Below, one piece after another: positions 22,833 to 33,499 of a DNA stretch of 64,000 bases. The position numbers and the translations under genes are program-made. The notes beneath the pieces were generated by a model. That model saw only the letters and a program-made list of their open reading frames with translations. It was not told where the DNA came from and ran no database searches. The stretch spans positions 62,001 through 126,000 of the forward strand of contig JAYMGJ010000244.1 of the NCBI GenBank assembly GCA_037178675.1, given 5' to 3'. The stretch is from Scleroderma bovista. Taxonomy: Eukaryota > Basidiomycota > Agaricomycetes > Boletales > Sclerodermataceae. Each line of letters begins with the position of its first letter. The stretch's first letter is position 1.

Positions 22833-24254
22833 TTAGGCGTCCCCTGCACCCCCATCCGCGGCGCGCTGTGCTCTCCGTGCTTTCTTGGCCGCGTTGGCAG
22901 CTGCTGCCTTGGCCTTCTTTGCCTCTGCACGAGCGATCTTGTCTTCCTCCTCTTTCCTCTTTGCCTCCTCTTCTGCTTTCCGTTTCGCCTCCTCCGCTTT
23001 GGCTTTCGACTCGGCCCCTGTGTTTCCTCCCTTGCCCTTCTTCTTCGCCTCACGTGCCTCCTTTTCTTCTTGCTTTATCCTCCTGATACGCGGATCCAGG
23101 CTAAGGGTAAGATCAACGAAGCTGCGCAATCGCGCGGTGTCTTCCTTTTTGCGACGTGCACGTTCTGACTTGTTCTTCTTCTCCGTGTATCTCTTGTCAT
23201 CACGACTGATCGAACACCAAGTCATCAGTAATGTTTGACATCCACGTACCCTTAGTCGCCACTGACCTGTCACTGCCTTCGTTGACCTCCTTATCAAGGT
23301 ATTCAAACGACCGCCAGCTGTCAAAATTGTACCAGAAGTCATAGAACGCCTCAACGGTGTCTTTTGGGTCGTCATAACAGCCAAGCATTGGCACAGGCGT
23401 CTTCTTGCTAAACCGCGCCTCCCTCTCGAATATGGGTCCCATTGTGTCAAAGAAGAAATCATTATCATTCTCCTTTCCTTTGAAATCAGATGCAGTTGGA
23501 GAATCCTCATCGAGGGCGAGGTAGTGCGGGTCTACAGAGTCGAATTGGCGACGTCTCTCAGGGTGCGTGAGCACATCAAAGGCCTTTTGGATGCACTTGA
23601 AAAATGCGTCGTCATTGGTGCTGTGCGACACGCCAGCTTTCTTGTCGGGGTGGTGCTTCAGCACCTTTTTGCGATCTGACACAAAGAATATGCGTATCAT
23701 ATATCCGACAAAAGGAACTAAATACATACGGGCTATTTTTATCTGTTCCGGAGTAGCAGTGAACCGCAGATGAGAGAGTCCAAGAACTTGGTAATGGTCT
23801 TGTTTCTGATCATGGTCGGTCAGTTCCACGATGAAGGAAAAGGCAATATCAATAAACTTGCCTTCCATTCCTTGGGATCGAGCAACAGCAACTCAGGCGA
23901 CTCTTCTTCATCGCCGACACCCAAATCGTCCTCCCCATTTAGTCCATCAGCGTTGAGGGCTTCTAGCCTCTTTTGTTCTTCTTCGACCTCCTTGTCGTAC
24001 TGCTCAAAAGAAAGATTATTTATCGTGCGTCGGACATGTGCGAGGTATGCCGCTCCTGCTGGCAAGAGTCTGCGCTGGACGACGGCTAGGTATCATCAGC
24101 GTCCAATTTTCGTCCAGATGGAAACCATTGAATTAATCTGCCATGTTCCCTGCCAATTCGTAGACGGTGGCCACTTACGAGAGGTGGATTTTGCTGGGGG
24201 AGCGGGTTCACTCCAATTTGGAGGAAATGCAGGTAGAACTGTTGGATAGGCCAT
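22833..24254 (-). CDS. ZUO1: Zuotin (DNAJC2/MPP11-type) ribosome-associated J-protein, short C-terminus
   Basis: Five exons read downward: 24254-24179, 24085-23862, 23805-23730, 23675-23267, 23205-22833; 385 residues, phases consistent. Zuotin pairs with the atypical Hsp70 Ssz1 as the ribosome-associated complex at the polypeptide exit tunnel. Visible parts: an N-terminal segment (VQRRLLPAGAAYLAHVRRT), a J-domain (QDHYQVLGLSHLR, HPD in KVLKHHPDKKA near residues 134-136, AFDVLTHPERRRQFDS), the Zuotin homology region (FWYNFDSWRSFEYLD, DDKRYTEKKNKSERARRKKE, RLRSFVDLTLSLDPRI) and a long Lys/Glu/Ala charged helix that contacts the ribosome. The frame stops right after this helix, so the C-terminal four-helix bundle of yeast Zuo1 (433 residues) and the SANT domains of animal homologues are absent. 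Intron 23861-23806 begins with GCAAGT, a GC-AG intron. Confidence 0.93.
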
Positions 24255-25199
24255 AGTTCAAGCGATGGCGAGGTAGGGTGTCGGGCACGCCTTCTGTTTG
24301 CTGTGTGCACGCACAAAAGTTATTCATGGTCACGTGAGGCAGTGATCTTTCGGCGACGGTAGGCTTGCTCTACTACTACAGTGCCCTATAACTGCTCGCT
24401 ATGACCACCTAGGCCCGAGTCTGCTGAGGCCTAAAGGTCAACCATACACAGCCGAACATATCTTGTCCCTTCTTGACTTCCCTCGCTTGAGATCGGCCCG
24501 CCCCCTGTTCGAGAAACTGTCACTACAAATAATACTGGCTTCGGTACTATGTGAGGTTGTCTCCCTTGGCAACCCAAGTGTCAAAGGAAGGATCCTGCCA
24601 TGCTGCGGAGAAAATGTCCAGCAGAAGATCACAGAACTCTTCGATATAACAGACACGTATCTTGACATACAACTCCCTTAGCACAGCCGATAGCTCACTA
24701 CCCTCCAAAGCCAAGATGACGGCACACAACTTCTGTGAACCTGAACTCATTTCGGAGTTGGCAGTCTGGATTGTGTAGACAGTGGCTTCGGCGACTTGCT
24801 TTCAAACACAGACCCCGAGATGCTCCAAGCATGTGCATCGCCCATCCCGGTACTTTTGGATGCATGGTACTTGGACACTCGATGCATACACCTTCTCCCC
24901 CGATATGGATGTCCTCCAGCATTGAACCACCCTTTAACCGCGGTCCAAGTCTCTCCTGTGATTGCGCGCCACACCGACAGTGTTCTGTTTTATGAAGTAC
25001 TTCCTCGCAAAGGCACCAGCCTTGCTTCTAAGTCCTCGGCTTGAACGCAAGTCACGAGAATTGATCGGGCTTCCTGCGAGACGATCAGCACATGACTTGC
25101 TATTCAGACACCAAGTAAGTACATATTCTCGAAGCAGTCAGACTAAGCCTGAATGACCCCATAAATATTACACAAATCAAGACAAATGACACTGAACAT
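24255..25199. other. Spacer with the start of a duplicated accessory segment
   Basis: The first 350 bases are upstream sequence of Zuotin. From about 24790 to 25070 the sequence is similar to 31180-31440 (shared blocks such as GGACACTCGATGCATA and CTCGGCTTGAACGCAAGTCA). This marks one end of the segmental duplication that also carries the DUF6534-like gene copies. No intact gene seen. Confidence 0.5.
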
Positions 25200-26676
25200 G
25201 ATACATATTCATTCAACATCCTGTGCTGAGGTCTTGCTATTTCCCGGATTGACGACGAGTTCACTGAGTGAAACCTCTGTTTGATGACGAGGCTTCCTCA
25301 GATATTGTCGTTGATTGAGGCTGCAATGGTTGACATATTTACTAAGCAAATCGTTACCGCGAGCAATAGAGCAACGTACGCCAGCAGCGCTGAGTTTACA
25401 TATACTAGGACGTGGTGAGTAGGCATTACAGCATGCGAAAAACAGGTTCAAGCCTACCTTTTACCTGAACTAGGACAAAGGACAGCCACAGCAGACTCTC
25501 TGGGGAAGCCAACAACTATTCCGGATACTCTGGCCTCAGTTATCTGTACCACAGCAGTATTTTACTTACGGAAACCAGCCCCATTATTGCAAACATGCTG
25601 GGTTGCGAATGTAAGATCACATGATGAAGAAGAGGTGAAGCGGAAAACTTCGTGAGTGCACCTGTAGCTACAATATATGCCAGTAAACGTGTCACAAGTT
25701 GTGCAGATCTGCAACCAGAGACCTTGTGAACAATTGTCATTGTTGATGTTGTGATTCTAACCTTCCTGTGCGCCTCGTATACAAATAGTATGTGAGAATC
25801 AATGCCATGAGCGTGTCTTCGATGATAGCAGGGCAATATGTAACAGCAAAGATCACCTACGACAATTTTGTGAGCGACTTCGGATGAAATCATAGAAAAA
25901 ACCGATGAACATGAACGTGATGCCCGAACGATTGCCAGGTAGTGTAAATGAAACTGGGTTTTCGTCAGAATAATGGATGGAAAAGTCTGGTGAAAGTACT
26001 TACCCCATTATTGTCCCAGCCAATGCAAGCACCACAATCACACTCGTTGGATGCCACTCAGCAGCTGGTTAGGGATGGAACTTACCGAAGCGGGTGATCG
26101 ACAGATACAGCTGTGATCCAAAGGCTTGAGTTCATATCTGCCTTTCTAGAATGGGCAGAGATGCTCACCAACAAACATGCAGCTCCATGAGGATTTCAAA
26201 AATATGTGACTTTACAACCACCTACATTTCCATATTCGCCAAATGAAATATCTGAATAGTGAGTGTCACATCATGAGGTTTACAATATAGTTAGTAATTG
26301 TATGCATGAGACATACATATTTACGAGGAGGATGATAACGAGCTGGAGAACGACAAAAAATGAGCAGGTTACAAGGACTCACCCCTAGTTAACAATTAAC
26401 CTAGGTGCCATCAGTCGGTGTTTTGACCTGAATCATTGTGCTGTACGCACCACAAAATCCCTGTACTAACGTGAGGAGAATGAAGTTGGCAGGATGGCAA
26501 TGGGGCATACCAGCTAGTATGAGTGAGCACAGAAATTTCACCAAATCCTTCTATTAAATAGGTATTATTGAAAGACATCGTGAATCCACTTTGTATAGTC
26601 TCAAGGATCCTGGAGTGGAAATGAGAAGAGGGTGCATAAGGTATGATCACTTGCAATACCAAATCATGGCCACCTG

Positions 26677-26684
26677 GCTAGAAC
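26677..26684. repeat. Left copy of 8-bp target site duplication
   Basis: GCTAGAAC directly left of the transposon; it matches 28955-28962 exactly. The paralogous region near 33080-33100 has the corresponding site without an insertion. Confidence 0.85.
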
Positions 26685-26953
26685 CACCTTAGGCACCAGT
26701 TCTCGGTGGCAATAGAGGTCTCTCAGACGGGGTTTTTATGTCGTGAGAAACCCATCTGAGAGACCAACCATCCGCACCGGGATTTGCCGCTCCTATTCGG
26801 CTAGTCCCGAATAGTGTTCATTTCGTCGGCTTCACGCCGGCATAGCCTCTATGACCACTCTAGACCCTCCGCCGAGGCTCATCTGAGCCTCCTTGGCTTC
26901 TTGATTTTTATTAATAGTTGTTCACCGCTCTAGGTAAGATTACATAAGCGCTA

Positions 26954-27697
26954 CTACTCCCAAAACACGACCGCATTTGGTCAATACCAGAACTGCAATA
27001 TTCCCACCCTCCTTGTGAGCCTCCTCTGCCTTCCTGTGCCCCATCCCTGGTCCCCATGTACTGTACATAGTATCAGATATGTTATATAAGTATATAGGTG
27101 CATAAATGGAGCCTCAAATGAGTGTGCCAGAGGCTCTGGATGGTTGGAGAAATAGTTAGGGGTAAAAGCAAAAAAGGCTTCGCATTTTTGATACATTGGA
27201 CATATACACTTCTGAATTACATCCCCTTCAAGGGGCCATATGTACCTACAACATATACCAAGCGCATTTGATGGGGTGGAGCCTCTGAAGTGCTGTGTCA
27301 CATTCTCCTCCTCCTGGTATAACAGCCTGGGAGGCTCTTACTGCGAGTGTTGGTACTTTTGGGATGGTTTGTAACTGTATTAGTTTACTATTGCCACTTG
27401 TCTATCACATAAACTGGGATACAGAGCGCTCTAAAGGTGAGCAGGAGGGCAAACACTACTTTTATGAAAATAGGGGCTTTATCAGCCCCCAGTGCAACCA
27501 TCCATATTCTGACTATCTAGGAGGCTCTGTAATACTATATAGTAGTTGCCATATCATCACCAAGTTAATAGCTTGATGTGGAAGCGCAGGAGAAGTGAAA
27601 TGATATGATGGAGGGCGTGGGAAAATGTCCGAAAAAATGCGGAGACTTTGAAAACATATCAAAAATGTGACATAACACACCACACACAGCATTTGGT
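26954..27697. repeat. Left inner arm of 744-bp inverted repeat
   Basis: Reverse-complementary to 27964-28707, with only one mismatch noticed (near 27390 versus 28270). The spacer between the arms is 266 bp (27698-27963). The two reading frames contained in each arm translate identically. Confidence 0.92.
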
Positions 27698-27963
27698 ACT
27701 CTACTGGTGGTGGTACTGAGGATCTGACCTATGATAGGATCTTACCATACAGGATATAGCATTAGTTAGCCTGACAGAACCTCTGGACTCCAAACTTAGT
27801 GTACAGATTGTGCAATCTGCAGCACTGAAATGCAGGCATTGCACAAGGTGTCCCCTTGTGCCAAATTTTCGCTTTCTGAAGAGTTTATGGTTTATACAAA
27901 TACTGTGACACATGAAAAGAGTTTGTAATGACACTAGAAAGTCAGTAGCACAATCTATAGACC

Positions 27964-28707
27964 ACCAAATGCTGTGTGTGGTGTGTTATGTCACATTTTT
28001 GATATGTTTTCAAAGTCTCCGCATTTTTTCGGACATTTTCCCACGCCCTCCATCATATCATTTCACTTCTCCTGCGCTTCCACATCAAGCTATTAACTTG
28101 GTGATGATATGGCAACTACTATATAGTATTACAGAGCCTCCTAGATAGTCAGAATATGGATGGTTGCACTGGGGGCTGATAAAGCCCCTATTTTCATAAA
28201 AGTAGTGTTTGCCCTCCTGCTCACCTTTAGAGCGCTCTGTATCCCAGTTTATGTGATAGACAAGTGGTAATAGTAAACTAATACAGTTACAAACCATCCC
28301 AAAAGTACCAACACTCGCAGTAAGAGCCTCCCAGGCTGTTATACCAGGAGGAGGAGAATGTGACACAGCACTTCAGAGGCTCCACCCCATCAAATGCGCT
28401 TGGTATATGTTGTAGGTACATATGGCCCCTTGAAGGGGATGTAATTCAGAAGTGTATATGTCCAATGTATCAAAAATGCGAAGCCTTTTTTGCTTTTACC
28501 CCTAACTATTTCTCCAACCATCCAGAGCCTCTGGCACACTCATTTGAGGCTCCATTTATGCACCTATATACTTATATAACATATCTGATACTATGTACAG
28601 TACATGGGGACCAGGGATGGGGCACAGGAAGGCAGAGGAGGCTCACAAGGAGGGTGGGAATATTGCAGTTCTGGTATTGACCAAATGCGGTCGTGTTTTG
28701 GGAGTAG
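27964..28707. repeat. Right inner arm of 744-bp inverted repeat
   Basis: Partner of the left arm. Both arms have exactly the same length when the boundary is set where outward similarity first breaks. Beyond the boundary, similarity continues weakly (GATTACATAA blocks near 26940 and 28725), showing that the palindrome once extended to the element ends. Confidence 0.92.
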
Positions 28708-28954
28708 CAACACTTTTTGTGATTATGTAATCCTACAGGAAGCGCAGAAATAAAAACAAATCGAGTGGGGATTAAGCGGAGAATGCTGGGAGGCTCATGG
28801 GAGGCTCACCAGAAAGGGATGGGAACCACTCTGTCTATTTCGGGATTTGAGTGGGAGTAGCGCCGAGGGTGGGTATCTCTTAGATGGGTTTCGCCCTACA
28901 AAGAAACCCCATCTGAAAGACCGTGGGAACATCCTTAAACTGGTGCCTAAGGTG

Positions 28955-28962
28955 GCTAGAAC
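28955..28962. repeat. Right copy of 8-bp target site duplication
   Basis: GCTAGAAC immediately right of the terminal repeat, identical to 26677-26684. Confidence 0.85.
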
Positions 28963-29202
28963 ACTCAGTAACTATAGTGATTATGTAAAAGAGATGTATA
29001 CCAGGAGCTTCAAAAATATGTTGTCATCGGGGTAGGTCTGGTAGTAAAAAAAGGCCTGCACACAGCTCATCCCGTAAAATCTGGACAATGCTCAGACCTT
29101 TTGCATCAGGATGAAGTTCACTCAAGCTCACATTAGACTGATGAAGGACCCAATTAACAGACCCTGCATCAGTTCACATGCGTAGTATGCCAAAGAAGCC
29201 AT

Positions 29203-31155
29203 GGCACTGGTGCAGAAGAACTCAAGAAAAATTAATGAGGAGACCCAAGGCTTTATACAAAGCATGCATTTGCTGTGGTTCTGCCATTAAAGTAGCTAGT
29301 ATGATGATCAAGTCTGCGCTAATGCATCAGCGGCGTACTATGCTGTACAACAACTTCGGCGCCATGGTCAGTCAGCACTTCTACAAAATACACAGAATTT
29401 TCATTGTCTACACAACTACATTACATCTAGTGCATGTTTGGGGGAGCTGCGAGGTCGAACGAAGCTAATTGAAGCAGAAATGAGTGAGATAGCTAAAAAG
29501 TTGGTCGTCACGTCTGTGTCACTCAAGTGTCACTTGCCGACTGGCTGAGTTTGAAGTTACAGTGAGCAGGTGCCAAGTCCCGACGTCACTGGCCATCGCA
29601 GCCACCTCGCTGCGGTGAGTGGGGATGGCATTGCTACGCCTTCACAGGTTAAAGGGAGGTAATGACTGATCAGGCAAGCAGTGGGCGACCTCCGATCCCA
29701 TTTATGAGACGTGGATACAGCCTTACAGGTAGCTTTCAATGGCCTTGCAAATGGTCTTTGTCGGTCTCTGCTGCCGCCAGTGCACAAAATGTATGTTTCA
29801 ATTGTTCTTTTCATGTCTTTGCTCTCAGTGTGACCTTCTTCAGGTACCTCGTACAAATCTTAGTGACTGCCGGTTGGGAACTCACCACGCCTGTAAAGAA
29901 GTACGATAGAAGCAGCAGATATCGACATCTGCGCAAGAGGATGTCTTCGTTGACTTGACTGGTGTTTTTTTCGGCGCTTTCCCAAGCTGGAGTGGAAGCA
30001 AGCACCCAACTTTCCGCACCGACTCAAAATACTCCATCTCACACATCGGAAGCATTGAATTTCGTATCACGGACCCGCTCTCCTCCCTCAAGATTCCCAC
30101 TCGTTGGACGGGCAGCCACAGTCCAGTGTAAATGCTGACATTCAGGCTTGTCATACCTTTCCGTCTACCTAGTACAGTATAGCCAATATAATTCGTAGTT
30201 ACACAAGTCTCATGGTGCCGAGCAGAGTTTGCATTCGGCACCCGTGACTATCTGTGACTTTTCTGTGACTGCCGACTGACCATGGCGCCGAAGTTGTACA
30301 GCATAGTAGTATCATGTGGCAGTGGTTGCTGTGCTGTTTATGAATCGCTTGACTCAACTTCATACCAGAACTGGTATGATGGTGGAGGCTAGTGAGACCC
30401 CTCGAGTATAAACGTCAAGTCACTGGGTTGGCCACTTCCTGGCTGGGGCGGCCTAGCCTGGGCCAGACTTGCCAAACTGGGCGCTCGAAGCAAAACCTTT
30501 CAAACTTCCGAAGGGTTAGTTTGCTGATCAATGACTTGATTTGACCAATAGGCTCACATGAGCGCCTTTATTTAGTTGTGGAACGTAGGATACCGATACG
30601 GTGGCAGCATCAGCCGCATATCCAGGAGGATCAGCGATCCTCCTATACCACTCGTTTTAGCGATTGCGGGATCCGACAGTATTTGCTCCCTTTTTTCTTT
30701 TAGCGATTTCTGGACACATGATTGACAACAGCACTGTTTGGCTACATTCCAAAACTATGTGAACAAAAGCGCTCATGGTGAGCGTTCGAGGTGTATCGAG
30801 ATGAAACTTGCTGTATGATCATGATTGGTCACCGGCCACCACAAGGCCACTGTGCCACTGGGTCGCCACGCACAACTTACAGCAAGTTTCATATCAATAG
30901 ACCAAAATCAACCAATGCTCACATTATGAGTGCTTTTGTTTAGTTTTGCAATGTAGCCAAATGATGCTGTAATACAGGTATGATAGGCTAGATTGAACCG
31001 GACTCGAGCGCTGTGTAAGGTATGATGCCACCATCGTTCAGCTACATTCCACAACTAAATAAAAGTGTTCGAGTATTGGTCAATTCTGCTCTATCAATAT
31101 GAAACTTGTTGTAAGTGAAGAACTCGAGGCAGTACATACTGTAGGTTGAAGCAAG
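29203..31155. other. Repeat-containing spacer, no supported gene
   Basis: Upstream of DUF6534-like copy A. 29560-30250 has short unrelated open frames only. 30540-31113 holds foldback arms, listed separately. The sequence from about 31150 onward belongs to the second copy of the duplicated segment. Confidence 0.5.
30545..31113. repeat. Cluster of four related foldback (MITE-like) arms
   Basis: The same arm of about 75-80 bp occurs four times in alternating orientation: 30545-30590 (partial, reverse), 30738-30815 (forward), 30889-30961 (reverse), 31040-31113 (forward). Shared words are GCTACATTCCA.AACTA, AAAAG.GCTCA and ATGAAACTTG.TGTA. Arms two and three form a hairpin of about 220 bp; arms one and four enclose it. 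This looks like nested or fused miniature inverted-repeat elements. No coding capacity. Confidence 0.65.
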
Positions 31156-31599
31156 ATGTGGGACGACAGTGCTTTCAAATCCATTGAACATCTTCCCCGA
31201 CACTCGGATGCTTCGAGCGTAGCGGCATCACCCATTCTGGTACTTGAGTCTCAGCTATGTTTGGACACTCGATGCATATACTTTCTCGCTCGTTATGGTT
31301 GCACTCAAGCACTGACCCGTCTCATTAAGTTAGCCTTTAATCACTGTTCAAATCTCCCCTGTTATAGAGTGTCATACTTGGACACTTTCCTTGGGGTTTC
31401 TAAGTTCTCGGCTTGAACGCAAGTCACGAGAATCGATCAGGCTTCAGTTTATATTACCAGATCACGGTGACGGTACCAGCAGTATATCACATGACCTATT
31501 TAGATCACTGGGAAGCATTCTCAAAGTAATCTGGACATGAATAGCCCATAAACATCCACCTAAGGAAGGTAAAGGATACCAAACATGATAATTATTCAA

Positions 31600-33344
31600 C
31601 ATCCTGTGCTGAGCTATTTTCCACAATGATGACGAGTTCACTGAGCGGAATCTCTGTATGATGACAAGGCTTCCTCAGATATTGTCGTTGATTGAGACTG
31701 CAATGGTTGTCATATTTAATAAGCTGATCACTGTCGCAAGCAACGCGAGCGACTCACGACAGCAATGCTGAATTTGCGTATACTAGGAGGTGGTGAGTGG
31801 GATTGCGGCATGCGTAAAACCACTTTCAAGCTTACCTTTTACCTGAACCAGGGCGAAGGATATGTACAGCAGACTATTTTGAGAAGCCCACAACTATTCC
31901 GCATACTACTTTCTCAGTTATCTGGACCACAACAGTATTTTGCTTACGGAAACAAGCTCCATTATTGCAACCATGCTGAGTCATGAATGTAAGTCCACAC
32001 AACGAAGAGGGGTAAAGCGAAAAACCTCGTAAGTGCACCCGTGGCTACAATATATGCCAGTAAACGAGTCACAAGTTGCGTGGATCTGCAATCAGAGGTC
32101 TTGTCAAAAACTGGCACTGTTGATGTATGAGTCCAACCTCGCTGTGCGCCTGGTATTTAAGTAGTACGCAAGAATTGATGCCATAAGTGTGTCTTCCACG
32201 ACAGCAAGGACAAATGAAACAGCGAAGATTGCCTATGATAGTGTTTTGTGAGCGACTCCTATGAAATCATGAAAAAAAAGAACATAAGCATGATCCTTGA
32301 ATGGTTCCCAGGTGTTATAAATAAAACTGTAGGCTTTCGTCAGAATAATGGTTGGAAAAATCTTGTGGAGCTACTCGCCCGAGAATTGACCCTGACATTG
32401 GAAGTACTACAATCACACTCATGGGTGCCACTCAGCAGTTGATTGGGGATGAAACTTACCAAAGCGACTGATCGACAGAAACAGCTGTGATCAGTCTTGA
32501 ATCCCTCTATCACTTTCTAGAATGGACAGAAGGGGCTCACCAACAGACATGCAGCTGGGATATTCTCCGAAACTTGATGGCGAATAAGGGTCTCAAAAAA
32601 TGCTGTCTCATAACCACTCACATTTCCACACTCGCCAAGTGAAATACCTTGATACATCGTGAGGTCATCGTGAGGTTTATGCCATAGTGGTTGTATGCAT
32701 GCGACGTACACATTTATGAGGAGAATGATAACAAACTGGAGGATGAACAGTTTGAGTACAATCAAAAATGGAGTACAAAATGAAGACTCACCCCTACTTG
32801 ACAACAAACCTATGTGCCATCAGTTAGTGCTTTTGCTTGAATGATTGTGTTGTGCACACCACAAGGTCCCTATACTAAATCAAGGAAAGGGAACCTCACA
32901 GGGAGATGTGGCGTACCAACTAATGTAAGCAAGTGCAGAAGCATCACCAAATCCTTCTATTAAATAGGTATTATTGAAAGACATTGTGAATCCACTTTGT
33001 ATAGTTTCAAGGATCCTGGAGTAGAATGAGAAAAGGGTGCATAAGGTATGAATGATCACTTGATACCAAATCATGGCCACCTGACATAGAGTGCTCAGTT
33101 TCTCTATGACTTCAGTGATTATGAAAAAGTCATATACCAGGAGCTTCAAAAATATGTTGTCATCGGGGTAGGTCTGGTAGTAAAAAAAGGTCTGCACACA
33201 ACTAACTCCATAAAATCTGGCCAGTGCTCAGACATTTACACCAAGCTAAAGTTCATATAGGACTTACAATAGGCTGAAGAAGGACCCAATTAATGGAGCC
33301 TGCATCACCTGACGTGCGACGTCGTATGGCGGAGAGGAAGCCAT
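31600..33344 (-). CDS. DUF6534-like membrane protein gene, copy B (integrity uncertain)
   Basis: Exon 1 is 33344-33268 (MASSPPYDVARQVMQAPLIG...), exon 2 is 33216-33138 (FYGVSCVQTFFYYQTYPDD...), and a third open segment starts at about 33080 (VAMIWYQVIIHTLCTL...). Exons 1-2 have GT-AG borders and match the phases of copy A. Further coding-like pieces include 32760-32520 (ILQFVIILLINVYVAC, a hydrophobic helix). I could not chain the remaining exons to a stop, so the gene may be intact or decayed. The hydrophobic segments and the N-terminal signature suggest a multi-pass DUF6534 membrane protein, role unknown. It is about 80 percent alike with copy A by eye over the downstream 31600-32000 section. 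It lacks the transposon and so supplies an empty site. Confidence 0.5.
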
Positions 33345-33499
33345 GACACTGCTGCAGAAGATGACGTCGGGAGGTAGTACGACAGAGTAGCGGGGACTCG
33401 CCTTTATATCTGTAAACAGAGCATGCGTTCTGCCATCAAAGTAGCCAGGATAGCCAAGTCGGATGTTCGGAGCGCCAACCATAGTGTATCAGGCTATTG

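Larger units (their letters stand above)
26685..28954. mobile_element. Non-autonomous palindromic DNA transposon, hAT-like by its 8-bp target duplication
   Basis: A 2270-bp element with perfect 17-bp terminal inverted repeats, CACCTTAGGCACCAGTT at the left and its reverse complement at the right end. It is flanked by the 8-bp direct repeat GCTAGAAC. Nearly the whole element is an inverted repeat: outer parts of about 250 bp are diverged, inner arms of 744 bp are almost identical. Each end has a subterminal hairpin (26717-26765; 28872-28922). The open frames of 93 and 106 codons occur twice on opposite strands because of the palindrome; they have no transposase signature (no DDE or hAT dimerisation motif), so movement would need enzyme supplied in trans. 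An 8-bp duplication is typical of hAT elements; the TIR itself was not matched to a known family. Confidence 0.8.
25200..29202 (-). pseudogene. DUF6534-like membrane protein gene, copy A, split by a transposon and broken
   Basis: Exon 1 is 29202-29132 (MASLAYYACELMQGLLIGSF...) and exon 2 is 29080-29002 (FYGMSCVQAFFYYQTYPDD...). Both have clean GT-AG borders and the phases of copy B. The next intron carries the 2.27-kb palindromic transposon, inserted 2-3 bases before its AG at 26674. Exon 3 (from 26673) begins like copy B (VAMIWY) but an indel then yields an in-frame TGA. Remnants of later parts are visible down to about 25200, for example a stretch at 25600-25700 containing LVTRLLAYIVATGALT, which recalls the last helices of DUF6534 proteins. 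That family comprises multi-pass membrane proteins expanded in Agaricomycetes, of unknown role. Family assignment rests on the YGV-CVQTFFYYQ-YP-D signature recalled from the family. Confidence 0.6.

Noticed and set aside
22833..23240. Plus-strand Leu/Cys/Phe-rich frames opposite the Zuotin C-terminus that look like membrane proteins
   Set aside because: They are the reverse-strand shadow of Lys/Glu/Ala codon repeats of the charged helix.
27295..28680. Two pairs of identical proteins (93 and 106 residues) on opposite strands, which look like duplicated genes
   Set aside because: They arise automatically from the two arms of the palindromic transposon and show no known domain.
26685..28954. 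Possible CRISPR-like or tandem repeat array
   Set aside because: The repeats are inverted arms of one element, not regularly spaced direct repeats, and the host is a eukaryote.
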